A DNA stretch of 64,000 nucleotides from Muraenolepis orangiensis (Eukaryota; Chordata; Actinopteri; Gadiformes; Muraenolepididae): the NCBI GenBank assembly GCA_027704905.1, contig CM051015.1:15751692-15815691 (forward strand). The letters are read 5' to 3'. Shown here one piece after another: positions 22,654 through 33,980 of this stretch. A program made the position numbers and the translations under genes. A model generated the notes under the pieces. The model saw nothing but the letters and a program-made list of their open reading frames with translations. It had not been told where the DNA came from and did no database searches. Position 1 is the first letter of the stretch, and every line of letters begins with the position of its first letter.

Positions 22654-22695
22654 GCCCTTTCTTAACCCAACTCCCACGTTGGGTTAAGAAAGGGC
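22654..22695. repeat. Perfect 17-bp inverted repeat at duplication junction
   Basis: Left arm GCCCTTTCTTAACCCAA (22654-22670), loop of 8 bases, right arm TTGGGTTAAGAAAGGGC (22679-22695). The right arm and loop are native Keno ORF1 sequence; the left arm is its reverse complement and belongs to neither flank. The repeat lies exactly at the join between the two duplicated units. Confidence 0.95.
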
Positions 22696-25600
22696 GTCGT
22701 TCACAAAGTATTGACTGACCACCGACATGTTTTATTTTAATGGTCTTTTAATGCTACCCCCTTTTAATATCATACTCATGGCTCTCACCTTCTCGACTCT
22801 CAATGTGAGAAGTGTAAAATCAAGAGTTAGAGTGCACATGATTTTATCTTTCCTCCAAACGTGTAATGCAGATGTGTTTTTAATCCAAGAATGTTCCTTG
22901 CCCTTTTTAACCAGCTACAAACAATGGGAGGAAAAATGGCCACACCAATCGATATGGAGTGGCTCAAATGAAAATAAAAACGATGGTGTGGCCATTTTAA
23001 TCAAAAACCCCTCCGTTCTGGTGAAGGGCAGCACGGTGGTGAGCGACGGGCGGGCGCTTTTAGCACATTTGTCTTTTATGGGGAAGGATTTTAAACTTTT
23101 AAACATTTATGGTTTTAATGACAAACACGACCGCCATGAGCTTTTAGAAAGCCTGCAGCCCCACATGCTAGGGCGAACGCCATTAGTTTTAGGGGGGGAT
23201 TTTAATTGTATTTTAAATAGAGGCGATAGACGAGGCGCAGGGGAGGATTTTAGAGTAGACAAGACGTCGGTTTTATTGCAGGGTTTAGTTAGGGATTTTA
23301 AACTACGAGACTGTTTTAAAACCCTGCATCCAAGAGAGGAGGGCTACACCTGGTTCAGTGGTGATGGCACTAGAGCCTCTCGCATTGACTATTTTTTTAC
23401 CAGAGACTGCCCGCCAACCGATGCTACATTAACCCCTGTTTTCTTTTCGGATCACGCTATGCTCTCCTGCACCCTTTCACTCTCCTCAGGTGTGACCAGT
23501 GGCAGAGGTCTGTGGAAACTGAATTGCTCCCTTTTAGAGGACGAAGAACTGGTAAGCCGGTTCAGGGAGCGATTCAGTCAATGGCAGACCCTCCAAGACC
23601 TATACAAAACACGAGCACAGTGGTGGGAGATGGTGAAGGGAAGGACGCAGACTTTCTTTAAAAAAGCAGGAAAAGAAAAAAAGAAGAAACAAAATAGACG
23701 CATGTTGGGGCTGCAAAAAAGACTACAGCGGTATTTTATTTTAACACAACAAGGGCTGGATTTTAATCCAGAGATAAAAAAAGTAAAAGAAGAGATGCTG
23801 ATTTTATCTGAAATAAGAGCCAAAGGAATCATAGTAAGGAGTAAAGAAAGAGAAATAGAAGAAGGGGAAAAGTGCACACGATATTTTTTTAAGAAAGTTA
23901 TTAACAGGGGGGAGGGGATTCTTAATTTAAAAAAACACAATGGGGAAATGACCAAAACAGTAGAAGAAACAAAAGAAGTGATTGAAGGGTTTTATGAGGA
24001 TTTATATAGTGAAAAAATGGTTTTAGAACAATCGATTAAAAATATTTTAGAAAAAATTGACAAAAAAATTGACAGTGCCCCCTTTTTAACCCGTGATTTT
24101 ACCCTTTTAGAACTGAACAAATGCTTGTGTGGTTTTAAAAGGGGGAAGTCCGCGGGGGAGGATGGGCTCCCGTGTGAGTTTTACTCCACATTTTGGGATA
24201 TTTTAGCACCCGACCTACTGACTATTTTTACGGAGTTCCGAGGACTAGGCCGACTACCCGACACATTTAGGATAGGGATAGTAAAACTGTTACACAAAAA
24301 AGACGACAAGACAGACTTAAAAAACTGGAGACCCATCACCCTTTTAAACTTTGACTGTAAATTATTTAGTAAGGTTTTAGCAAATAGGATGTCAGTGGTT
24401 TTAGGGGACGTGATCCACCCGGATCAAACCTGCGGCATACCGGGGAGAAAGATCACGGACAGCCTCGTACTGATCCGAGACACCATCTGTTACGCGAGAG
24501 ACAGAAACATCAGGCTAATAGTCCTCAATTTAGACTTCGAGAAGGCTTTCGATCGGGTCTCGCACCAGTACCTATTTCGGGTACTGCAAAAAATGGGATT
24601 CCCAGAGAGGTACTTAGAGTGGGTGGGATTGCTGTATCGGGACATCAGCAGCAAATTCATGGTTAACGGGCAACTGACAAAAGCAGTCGATTTACACTGC
24701 GGTGTCCGTCAGGGGTGTCCGTTATCTGCTCTCCTCTACGTGACATGCATAGAACCACTCGCCCAGGTATTGAGAAGGGACAAATGGATCACGGGGGTGG
24801 GCATACCAGGTAGCGGGGGGGAACACGCCAAGTGTTTTTTATACATGGACGACATTAACATTTTATGCACTGACCTTTCATCCCTCGACAGAGCACTGAA
24901 CCTGACCGACGACTACGGACTGGCCTCTGGGTCCAAACTCAACCGAGGGAAGACCCAAGCCCTTTTTTATGGACCGTGGGCCGAGACCGACAAGACAGGA
25001 CTCCCCCTGACGATCAACACGACAGACATCAAAATACTCGGGGTCAAATTTGACAGGGAGGGGGAAGGGACAAAAAATTGGCCAGACGTGTTAGGGAAAG
25101 TTAGGCAGAGACTGGGCTACTGGGGACTTAGAGGACTGACGATGGAAGGGAAGGTTTTAATCATCAAGGCGGTGATTTTACCTTTGTTTTTATTGATTTG
25201 CTCTGTTTTTATGCCTCCGCGGAGAGTGCTTTTAGAACTCGAACGAGCACTGTTTTATTTCTTGTGGGGGTCCAAATGGGAGAGACTGAAAAGGGACACA
25301 ATGAAAAAAAGAAAAGAAAAAGGGGGTAAAGGAGTCCCGGACCTCCACCTGTTTTTAGGCAGCGCCTACACGGCACTGCATTTTAAACAGGCGACGGCCC
25401 CATCCGGTAACCATAAAACAACAGCGATGGCACAGTTCTGGATGGGGTCCTACCTAAGGAGATTTCCTTTCTTTAATATAGATTTGAGAAAACCAGTTTC
25501 CTTTAAATTGTCACCATCATATGTTTTTATAAAGAAGTTTTTAAAACATTTTAACCTCGAGGACGAGGTTTTAGATGTCTTGACGAATCACAAGCTTTTA

Positions 25601-26550
25601 ATCTCTGTCGTACAGGAACGGGAACCAGTGAGTCCAGTGCGCGGGCTCGCAATCGGCGAGCCCACGACGGTTTGGCGCAACGTGAACCATCCCGCTCTCC
25701 CCAACAGACTCCGGGACCTGTCATGGATGACTGCTCATGAGATCCTCCCGGTCAGGTCCGTTATGCACTCCCGGGGCATGGGAACGAACCCAACATGCCC
25801 CCGCCAAGGCTGTGGCGCCCACGAGACGGTGAGGCATGTGCTCTGGGACTGCACCGCTGCTGGAGACCAGTGGGCAACGGCCGGCTCCCTGCAATTCCCG
25901 TACTTGCCAGCAGGGGAGGTCCTAACAGCACAGCTAGTGCTGTACGGGGTGAGCCCAAAAAAAGTACCACCAGCGCTCTTCCAGAAGCAGTGGCTCACCC
26001 TGTCCGCCATAAAAGACGCCATATGGACCTCCAGAAACCTGCTGGTGAGAAAGCGCATGCTGATTCCCCCCGTGGCTGTGATCCGTATGGCCGCAGCAAC
26101 TTTGAAAGTGGTGGTTGCTGCAGGCGGCAGGCCTAGGACACAGCCACAAAGAAGCCTCGCCTCTGTGCCCATTCGGACGTGGGAGCCGGAGCCACACAAC
26201 TGAAAGGTTGAGGCAGCGGCGGCCTGGCTCTCCGGGTGGTCGGTGGGAAGGAGCAAAGGAGCGAGGGTCTCCTCTGAGCAACGGCTTGTCCCGAGAGAAA
26301 ATGCTGTTGGAGAGAGCGGGATGGGGATCTTTTTTGATAAGGCCTCGCCCCGCTCCTGCACGACCGTCTTTAATGTTTAAAGGTTTTAATAAAGCAGAAA
26401 CAATGTATTTATTTATTTATCTACTTATGTATTAAAAGTGTCTGAAATTTAAATGTCTGCTTTTAAACTTTTGACTTGTTGATTTGAAAAGTTCTTTGTA
26501 AATTGTATATGAATGTGTGACAATAAACTTTTTTTCCAAAAAAAAAAAAA
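22671..26550 (+). mobile_element. Keno-A copy 3, 5'-truncated by the duplication
   Basis: The copy begins inside the last ~50 bases of ORF1 and is otherwise complete through ORF2, the 3' UTR and a 13-base A tail (26538-26550). It arose by tandem duplication of the copy 2 region rather than by retrotransposition, because its downstream flank is also duplicated. It lacks its own 5' UTR and ORF1. Confidence 0.92.
22727..26203 (+). CDS. Keno-A ORF2: endonuclease-RT (copy 3, intact but promoterless)
   Basis: The protein has 1158 residues with the same start, endonuclease, RT and Cys/His motifs as the copy at 17673-21149. The few differences include GAN to GTN before the first C-terminal Cys, WEC to WDC, and AMA to ATA. 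The catalytic residues and the Cys/His ligands are unchanged. The frame is open, but the U2 promoter, 5' UTR and ORF1 are missing, so expression would need readthrough. The substitutions cluster near the C-terminus. Confidence 0.9.
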   Translation: MFYFNGLLMLPPFNIILMALTFSTLNVRSVKSRVRVHMILSFLQTCNADVFLIQECSLPFLTSYKQWEEKWPHQSIWSGSNENKNDGVAILIKNPSVLVKGSTVVSDGRALLAHLSFMGKDFKLLNIYGFNDKHDRHELLESLQPHMLGRTPLVLGGDFNCILNRGDRRGAGEDFRVDKTSVLLQGLVRDFKLRDCFKTLHPREEGYTWFSGDGTRASRIDYFFTRDCPPTDATLTPVFFSDHAMLSCTLSLSSGVTSGRGLWKLNCSLLEDEELVSRFRERFSQWQTLQDLYKTRAQWWEMVKGRTQTFFKKAGKEKKKKQNRRMLGLQKRLQRYFILTQQGLDFNPEIKKVKEEMLILSEIRAKGIIVRSKEREIEEGEKCTRYFFKKVINRGEGILNLKKHNGEMTKTVEETKEVIEGFYEDLYSEKMVLEQSIKNILEKIDKKIDSAPFLTRDFTLLELNKCLCGFKRGKSAGEDGLPCEFYSTFWDILAPDLLTIFTEFRGLGRLPDTFRIGIVKLLHKKDDKTDLKNWRPITLLNFDCKLFSKVLANRMSVVLGDVIHPDQTCGIPGRKITDSLVLIRDTICYARDRNIRLIVLNLDFEKAFDRVSHQYLFRVLQKMGFPERYLEWVGLLYRDISSKFMVNGQLTKAVDLHCGVRQGCPLSALLYVTCIEPLAQVLRRDKWITGVGIPGSGGEHAKCFLYMDDINILCTDLSSLDRALNLTDDYGLASGSKLNRGKTQALFYGPWAETDKTGLPLTINTTDIKILGVKFDREGEGTKNWPDVLGKVRQRLGYWGLRGLTMEGKVLIIKAVILPLFLLICSVFMPPRRVLLELERALFYFLWGSKWERLKRDTMKKRKEKGGKGVPDLHLFLGSAYTALHFKQATAPSGNHKTTAMAQFWMGSYLRRFPFFNIDLRKPVSFKLSPSYVFIKKFLKHFNLEDEVLDVLTNHKLLISVVQEREPVSPVRGLAIGEPTTVWRNVNHPALPNRLRDLSWMTAHEILPVRSVMHSRGMGTNPTCPRQGCGAHETVRHVLWDCTAAGDQWATAGSLQFPYLPAGEVLTAQLVLYGVSPKKVPPALFQKQWLTLSAIKDAIWTSRNLLVRKRMLIPPVAVIRMAAATLKVVVAAGGRPRTQPQRSLASVPIRTWEPEPHN

Positions 26551-26699
26551 TCTGTTCTTATCAGTTTAATATCTGATACGTCCCCTACCCGGGGACCATA
26601 TATTAAATTGATTTTTGGAACTGGGAGATGGAATAGGGGCTTGCTCCGTCCACTCCACGCATCGACCTGGTATTGCAGTATCTCCAGGAACGGTGCACC
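26551..26699 (+). pseudogene. U2 snRNA 3' fragment after Keno copy 3
   Basis: This is U2 nucleotides 39-187, the duplicate of 21509-21657, again followed by the non-U2 flank. Confidence 0.9.
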
Positions 26700-27696
26700 C
26701 CCTGAGCTTGTTGAAGAAAAGAGACATAATTATTCAACATGCTTCACAGGCATTAGTGAAGCATGTTGAAAATTATAAATGGCCTGAATAATTAGTCCTG
26801 TGAGTGTTTCAGTTTAGTTATTTGTGTCATTGATGTTTGTACGTCACAATGCTTTAACTATGACTGGTTTAGGCGGAAATGTATGTTAACACTTTTACCC
26901 ATGTGACTTCTATATTTATCAGACGGACTCACAGACTCACTCACTGAGCTCAGATGAAAGCTGAGCTCAGTTGAAAGCTCAGATGAAAGCTGAGCTCAGT
27001 TGAAAGCTCAGATGAAAGCTGAGCTCAGTGAGCTGAGCTTAAGTATTATTTAACAAGTAATAATGCCAGCTTTTATATAGTGCTTTTATCCAAAGCGCTT
27101 TACAAATCATGCCTCACATTACCCATTCATACACCGACGGTGGAGTCAGCCATGCAAGGAGACAGCCAGCACGTCAGGAGCAGTTAGCGTTAGGGTGTCT
27201 TGCTCAAGGACACCTTGACAGTTTTTGCTAGGAGGAGCCGGGGGATCGAAATTTACCCTAAATTAGGATATGCATCAGTGCCTAGAAGCACATTTATTGT
27301 AGGGGGTGGTTTACTTCATGTGCTAATATCTGTGACAAAGCTACCATCAAAATATCATCTATGGACAAAAATGTGCTTTGAATTTCCACCTTGGAAACTG
27401 ATATGTGAAATCTTGGGCTTTGGCCCATGGACTATTGTATGAGATACACGGTTCTGTATTTTTGTGATATTGTATAAGGTGCACTGCTCACTCACTGTTT
27501 ACTTCTGCAGTATGAATTATTCACAACAATAACAGTAGAGGTAGAACTTCACAATAACTACAAATAAAAACAGTGATACGTAGTGGCCATCTAGAATATA
27601 CATCTTTCTTATATATAATATACAAGACCAAGTACATGTACGTCAGTGGCGGCCGGTGGTTGTAAAAGTAGGGAGGACGTTTCTTGGTGAAACTTG
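26700..27696. other. Non-U2 flank (second copy)
   Basis: Near-identical copy of 21658-22653, with the same hairpin, 29-bp tandem units and repeat-tail-like stretch (about 27062-27252). It continues past GTGAAACTTG into unique sequence GTGACATTTG, which shows where the duplication ends. Confidence 0.75.
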
Positions 27697-28755
27697 GTGA
27701 CATTTGAAGCAGCATAAAGATATTTTAACTAGTAAGCTACGCCAGAGGAAAATTGTGCTGCTTACAACCTTGTCTTCTTTGTCTTATCAGTCTTATCTCA
27801 TTTAGAGATTACTGAAGTCTGACCTGGTATCCTAAACCTTAGGAAAAGTAAGGAGCAAAATAATAGATACATCTAAGACCAGTTTGAGAAAGCAAGTTGT
27901 CATTTATATATTACTGCTATCTCAAGAGCTGATTATTTCAGACAAAATAAAGATCAGTGCAGTGACAGAATCATTGATCTTAAATTGGGATTGGGGTGAG
28001 ACAAGAGGAAGTTTATTTCTTAGAAGCTGAATTTAAGAAAATGGGTCAAAATCTCATACTGATCTTTAATTTAGATACATTTTATCTAGGATAAATGGAG
28101 ATAAGAGATAAGATCTTTTGGGAATTAGAATTATCATTTTCTCTGGGAGTAAGCACTGATTAAAGCTTGCTAGAATTCTAGGTGCCTTTTTGAGATATAG
28201 TTTGCAATTTGGGTGGTGAAAGCTGTTCTTCTTGTTGAATGATGTTGGAGAGATGGTAGACTACATAATGCATAGCCTTGGCGACTAGTGGGAATGACAG
28301 TTGTATTTTTTTCCTCACATGATAGCTATTTAGCGATTACTCCATTAATGATAAAAATCGGAATGGAGTTCTTTGCACAGTGGCTAGTTCTACCAAACAA
28401 ACCTAAGGGGATTTAAATTGAGTGAGATTTGAGGGAGAAGCAATTTTTCCCAACTCTGCTTGCAGGAGTTCTCTCAAAAATGACCTGTAACAAATCACCA
28501 ACTACAGACCTGAAACCCGTGTATGTGAACCTCCGTGCACCTAGCAGCGGCCTTGAAGCAGGTCACAACATCCCCGGTTGGTGGGATGGCGTTGGACAGC
28601 GGAAAAGATCATCTGATGTGCACTTCTATGCATTTAGGAGATCTTTAGGACTAGATGTCGGAATAAGGCCATCTCCGCAACCACCCTGGGCACCATCTCT
28701 TCTCTCCCCTATGGTCCGGTCGCCAGCTCTGCAGCATCTGGCTACTTCACTGTAT
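27697..28755. other. Intergenic sequence, no gene recognised
   Basis: AT-rich sequence without recognisable protein domains, RNA genes or strong repeats. A 139-codon ORF at its right edge runs into the 3' tail of the neighbouring L2 element and looks like chance. Confidence 0.55.
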
Positions 28756-29195
28756 AATAATAATAATAATACATTTTATTTGTTGGGCGCCTTTCAAAAC
28801 ACCCAAGGACACCTTAAGGAGCATATATACTACAGTAAAATACAGTAAAAAAACTGTGGACTTCACGTAGTGTCCACAGGGTTTAAAACAAGACAAACAA
28901 CAGGAAGTAAACTTACAAAAAAGATGGTACAGTTTATATGGAATATGCCAGTTTGAACAGATGGGTTTTTAGTTGGGTTTTGTAAGTTGTTATGGAATCA
29001 GACTGTCTGATGTGTAGTGCAGGGAGTTCCAGAGTCTAGGAGCCGAGCAACTGAAAGCTGGAGCACCCATGGTTCTGAGGCGTGAGCTGGGGACGGTGAG
29101 AAGTCCAACGGAGGAAGAGCGGCGGGTGCGGGAGGGGGTGTACTCCTGAAGGAGGTCAGTGATGTAGATGGGGGGGCTATATTGTGGAGAGCTTT

Positions 29196-29466
29196 GTAGG
29201 TGAGTAAAATGTTTTTTATAGTCAATCCGGTAGCGCACAGGAAGCCAGTGTAGTTGAATGAGAACGGGGGTCAGATGAGTTAGTGCGGGTGATGATCCGG
29301 GCAGCAGAGTTCTGAATTATTTGCAGTACAAGCTTTGCAGGTGAGTAAAAGGTTTTTATAGTCAATCCGGTAGCGCACAGGAAGCCAGTGTAGTTGAATG
29401 ACAACGGGGGTCAGATGAGTTAGTGCGGGTGATGATCCGGGCAGCAGAGTTCTGAATTATTTGCAG
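29196..29466. repeat. Local tandem duplication inside L2 (~130 bp x 2)
   Basis: A block running from AGGTGAGTAAAA through GTCAATCCGGTAGCGCACAG to TTCTGAATTATTTGCAGT occurs at about 29199-29327 and again at about 29338-29466, with few differences. It duplicates part of the L2 3' region. Confidence 0.88.
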
Positions 29467-29983
29467 TTCCGAAGATGGAAGAAGGCAGTGCGGGTGATGT
29501 TTTTAATGTGTGGTGCAAATGAGAGGGAGCCGTCCAGAATGACAACAAAGCTGTTAGAATGGTATGGGGAAGCCGTCGATGATGATGTTTGGAGCTGGGG
29601 GGTTTTGTGACTTGGTGAGGGTGGATTTGGAGCCGATGAGGCCTCAGTTTAGCTAGCGTTGAGCTTGAGGAAATTCCTGGTGTCCTCAAGGCAGGTGGTT
29701 AGGGAGGTGGGGGGCAGGGCAGTGGTGGGTTTGGAGGAAATGTAGACATGTGTGTCGTCGGCATAGCGGTGAAAGTGAATCCCATGGTGACGGAGGATTT
29801 TGCCCAGGGGAGGAGATATATGATGAATAGGAGTGGACAGTACTGACCCCTGGGGGACACCCAGTGAAACAGAACACCCTGACTTTTGGTTCCCGAGTTG
29901 TACAAACTGTTGTCTGTCAGTGAGGTATGATGTGAACCAGGAGAGTGCAACACCAGTGATCCCAATGCCAGCCAGGCGGTCCA

Positions 29984-30036
29984 AGTCAAGTGAAGTCAAG
30001 TTTTTTGTCCCTTCACAGTTTATACAAGTATAAGGA
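29984..30036 (-). mobile_element. Very short Rex1-like 3'-end insertion in L2
   Basis: A ~50-bp stretch, AAGTCAAGTTTTTTGTCCCTT then CACAGTTTATACAAGTATA, matches the 3' end of the Rex1-like element at 31947-32000. It interrupts the L2 RT region and is probably a severely 5'-truncated insertion, but it is short. Confidence 0.5.
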
Positions 30037-31565
30037 GTCCAGGAGTAGTGGGTGGGAAATGGTGTCGAATGCAGCACTGAGGTCGAGGAGGATGAGGATG
30101 GTGAGAAGGCCGGAATCAGCTGCACGGAGGAGGTCGTTTTAACCAGGGCTGTTTCTGTGCTGTGTTTTTGGTGGAAACCGGATTGAAAGGAGGTTGTTAA
30201 TTTCCAGATGGGACTGAAGCTGTGCGGCAACCACCCTCTTAAGCGTCTTGAAGATGAAAGGTAGGTTGGAGATGGGCCTGTAGTGGTTCAGATCGGCTGG
30301 GTCAGTACCGGGTTTTTTGAGGATGGGAGTGATTGCAGCCAGTTTGAGGGTGGGGGGTACAATTCCAGAGGTGAGGGAGGAGTTAATTATGTCAGTGACC
30401 ATGGGTGATATGGCTGGTTGATGAGCCTTGACCAGGTTGTTGGGAAGAGGATCAAGCTGACAGGTGGTGGTTTTGGCTTTACGAATGAGCTCTGAGATGG
30501 TGTATTCCAGTGCTGGGGTGAAGTTGGAGAGGGAGCTGATGAGTGGTTGGCCAGTGGTAACCATCCAGGGTGGATCACTTGAGGAGGTGCATGATGAGGC
30601 CAGCTGTAGGTGAATGGTATTCATTTTAGAGTGAAAAAATTGCAAAAAGTCAGTGCATCGATCAATGGAGATGTCTGGGGGGAGGGTTTGAGCAGGCTGA
30701 AGTAGGTGTCTGACTGTGGAGAAGTGAACTCTGTTGTTACCAGTGCTGATGAGGTGGGAGTTATAGGAGGATTTAGCATTGGAAAGCGCGTTCTTGTAGT
30801 AATGAAGGTGATCTGAGTACATTTGGGTGTGAACTGAGAGTTTGCACAGCCGCTCCAGTCGGCGGCCTGTGGTTTTGAGCTGACGGAGCTCAGAGATAAA
30901 CCAGGGGGGAGAGTGGGTGAATGAAACTTTGCGAGTTTGGGGTAGGAGTTATTCAGGGTGGTGAGATCTGTGGGGTTAATATGTTTCTGAAAGTGATGGA
31001 CTGTTCTTTTAGCTGTAAAAATTACAGCTTTATGGTCAGTGATGCCAGTGCAGCAGAGTAAGTCCAGTATGTGCCCTTTGTTATGTGTTGGGAGGTTGAC
31101 ATGTTGTGTGATACCGAGGCAGTCCAGGAGTGAGATGAAATCATTTGCAAAACCATTGGATGGGTCGTCGATGTGGATGTTAAAGTCGCCCAAGAGGATA
31201 ACAGTAGGGGACATTGCACATACAGATTTGTGATGAAAATTCAGTGAGAAAAGCAGCAGAGGGCTTTGGTCATCTGTAGATGGAAATAATGATGGTGGTT
31301 TTGGAGCCAGTGAGTTTTACAGCTAAGCATTCAAAAGAGGGGTGACGGGGGACAGTGACAGGTACAACATAGCAAGCCCTCCCCCCTCCCAGTGGTACGG
31401 GGTTTACTAATTAAAGGATACCCGGAGGGACAGCTGCATTAAGCTGGGAGATGTCATCAGACTGTTGCCAGGTCTCAGTAAGGCAAAACAAATCAAGCTT
31501 TTTGTCCAAAATGAAGTCAGAAACCAGCAGGGCCTTATTGGTGAGGGACCTTATGTTAAACATAT

Positions 31566-31946
31566 AGTTTCAGACAGGTAAGTTGTGCGTATGTGGATGC
31601 TTTAAGCAGGGGGGATAACATACTGTGATTGACAGCACGGGCAGTGCAAGGGGGGCGTGGCTCAGTGGACCAGAAAGAGCGGATTGTTTTGTTATTGTTG
31701 TGGTTTGTGTACTTAAAGTTTCGTCGTTCGAGTGTATCTTGGTCGTTTGAGAATACTAGGGTGTTGGGCAAGAAGAGCTGGAGGGGTCCTGGAGTAAGAC
31801 CGGAGACGTAGCAGCTCCATTGCAGAGTAACGCAGCGGCAGAGATGCGCTCGTGACCGTGAGACACAGAGTGGCTAACCTGTGCGGGGCGGCCTCCGTGT
31901 TGGCAGCAATCCACAGGCGGAGGTTTTCACCCAGGAGAGCTGGCAG
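31566..31946. other. Segment between L2 and Rex1-like element
   Basis: No gene or RNA was recognised. The segment may include L2 5' UTR sequence on the minus strand, because it directly precedes the start of the endonuclease frame. Confidence 0.4.
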
Positions 31947-33980
31947 AATCAAGTCAAGTTTATTGTCACTTCACAGTTTACACAAGTATAAAGCAGTGAT
32001 GTGAAAATCATGTGTGCAATACCAGACGACAGACAGCAGTTATAAAATAAGATGAAAATAGATAAAAATAGAATAAAGTTAAAAATTTGAAATAAAAAAT
32101 AAAAATGCAATTTCTAAAATGCAAAAATCAGCACAGAAAAGAGCAATATGTATATATAAATCAATGTAATAAAATATACATTGTTATATGTTATACGCCC
32201 TTGTTCAGCAGCCTGATGGCCTGACTGTGGAAGCTATCTCTAAGCCTATTTGTACGGCACTTGATACTGCGGTATCGCCTGCCTGATGGTAATAGTGAGT
32301 ACAGTTCGTGGCTGGGGTGGGCAATGTCTTATATAATTATAATTCGTTTGGCCTTGGCCACGCACCGCTGATTGTAAATATCCAGGAGGGAGGGGAGCTC
32401 ACCTCCAACGATATACTGGGCCGTCCGCACCACCCTCTGAAGCGCTCTGCGCTCGAGTGCAGTGCAGTTCCCGTACCAGGCGGTGATACACCCTGTAAGA
32501 ACACTCTCAATGGTGCCGTTGTAGAATGTTCTCAGGATGCGGGGGCCCATGCTGAATTTCTTCAGACGCCTGAGAAAATACAGGTGTTGTTGGGCCCTTT
32601 TCACCACGTGTGTGGTGTGCGTGGACCATGTGAGGTCCTCGGAGATGTGCACACCGAGGAACTTGAAGCTGCTGACCCGCTCTACTGCAACGCCGTCGAT
32701 GGAGATAGGGCTGTGCTCTCCCCTCTGCCTCCTGAAGTCCACGATCAGCTCCTTGGTCTTCTTGACGTTGAGGGCGAGGCTGTTCTCCTGGCACCACTGC
32801 TCCAGCGATCTGACCTCCTCCCTGTAGGCTGTCTCGTCGTCGCCGGCGATCAGGCCCATCACTGTCGTGTCGTCAGCAAACTTGACGATGACGTTGGAGC
32901 TGTGCATAGCCATGCAGTCGTGGGTGTAGAGGGAGTAGAGGAGAGGGCTCAGCACGCATCCCTGGGGGGCTCCCGTGTTGAGGGTCAGTGGCTCTGATGT
33001 GGTGCTGCCCATCCTCACCACCTGGCGGCGGTCCGACAGGAGGTCCAGTATCCAGCTGCACGTGGATGGGGGTACGCCTAGACCTCTCAGCTTGGTGTCG
33101 AGCTTGGCAGGAACTATTGTGTTTAATGCTGAGCTGTAGTCCACAAACAGCATTCGCACATAACAGTTCTTTCCCTCCAGGTGGGAAAGGGCAGTGTGGA
33201 GGGCCATGGAAATTGCGTCGTCCGTGGATCTATTTTGACGATATGCAAATTGCCATGGGTCCAGTGTGGTAGGTAACACGGAAAAAATAAAGTCCTTGAC
33301 CAACCTCTCGAAGCATTTGCTAACGATCGAGGTGAGGGCTACAGGTCTATAGTCATTCAGGCATGTTACCTTGGGTTGTTTAGGGACAGGCACGATGGTG
33401 GACATCTTGAAGACCGCGGGGACAACAGCCTGGGACAGGGAGAGGTTGAAGATGTCTGCAAAGACTCCTGCCAACTGGTCTGCGCATGCTCTGAGGACGC
33501 GGCCCGGGATGTCGTCGGGCCTGCCGCCTTACGGATGTTCAGCCGCTTGAAGGTGCGGCGCACATCCGCCTCCGAGATGCGCAGATGGCTGGTCTCCTCA
33601 GTCGGTGCTGGCTTCGGCGGGCTGCCGTTTACGTCGAACCGAGCAAAAAATGTATTTAGCTCTCCTGGGAGGGAGGTAGAGGAGTTCTCTACACAACTGG
33701 TTCTCCCTCTGAAGTTCGTTATCGTCTGCAGCCCCTGCCACATACCCCTCGCATCGTGGTTCTTGAATTTATCTTCCACTCTGTCCTTATACTCCCGCTT
33801 GGCAGTGACGATGGTCTTACGGAGGTCGTAACGGGCTCTCGTATATTCCTCCGTATTCCCGGAGCCAAAGGCGGCGTTACGCGCATGTAGGGCAGCGCGA
33901 ACATCGCCGTTAATCCACGGTTTCTGGTTGGGATATATCCGAACCGACTTGGTCGGAACAACGTTCCGAACGTTCCCAAC
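31947..33980 (-). mobile_element. Rex1/CR1-group non-LTR retrotransposon fragment
   Basis: The minus-strand element has its 3' tail at 31947 (reading outward, ...TGACAATAAACTTGACTTGA). RT coding lies at 33474-32329 and the upstream linker at about 33779-33520. The RT motifs are [52 protein letters not shown] and [18 protein letters not shown] resembles the fish Rex1 signature. The 5' end and endonuclease are absent. One frameshift near 33520 separates KAAGP from its expected continuation. Rex1 proper or a sister CR1-group family cannot be separated by eye. Confidence 0.75.
32329..33474 (-). pseudogene. Rex1-like reverse transcriptase ORF (5'-truncated)
   Basis: An open frame of about 381 codons covers most of the RT domain and the C-terminal region ([21 protein letters not shown]). 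It has no ATG at its beginning: the frame enters from a shifted upstream frame at about 33520. The catalytic aspartates are present (VDYSS and FADD). The stop is near 32329, followed by the 3' UTR. Without an endonuclease and a start it is a fragment, although the RT core is well preserved. Confidence 0.75.

Larger units (their letters stand above)
17617..27696 (+). repeat. 5.04-kb tandem segmental duplication
   Basis: The segment from CTCCCACGTTGGG at the end of Keno ORF1 (17617) through ORF2, the 3' UTR, the U2 3' fragment and ~1 kb of flank to GTGAAACTTG (22654) is repeated at 22671-27696. The two units are almost identical; they differ in the length of an ATTT microsatellite (about 21355 against 26405), in poly(A) length and in a handful of bases near the ORF2 end. 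The junction (22654-22671) carries a 17-base inverted insertion. Confidence 0.9.
28756..31565 (-). mobile_element. L2-clade non-LTR retrotransposon, decayed
   Basis: On the minus strand the order is: endonuclease N-terminus near 31560 (NIRSLTNKALLVSDF, then LFCLTETWQQSDD), endonuclease GDFNIH near 31195, linker, RT fingers ([15 protein letters not shown]), FQSGFHQKHSTETALVK, GVPQGSVLS, YADDTHVYISS near 29750, and a 3' end with CTTTCAAAAC.CCC and a TAATAATAATAAT microsatellite at about 28757-28770, typical of L2 tails. The frame is broken in many places, and the region between FQSG and GVPQG is rearranged. It is not functional. Motif order and the HSTETALVK and YADDTH boxes fit L2 of the CR1 group. 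Confidence 0.85.

Noticed and set aside
28429..28848. 139-codon ORF, plus strand
   Set aside because: No domain, runs through a TAA microsatellite (poly-Asn) into the L2 3' tail.
32308..32997. 229-codon plus-strand ORF
   Set aside because: Antisense shadow of the Rex1-like RT frame.
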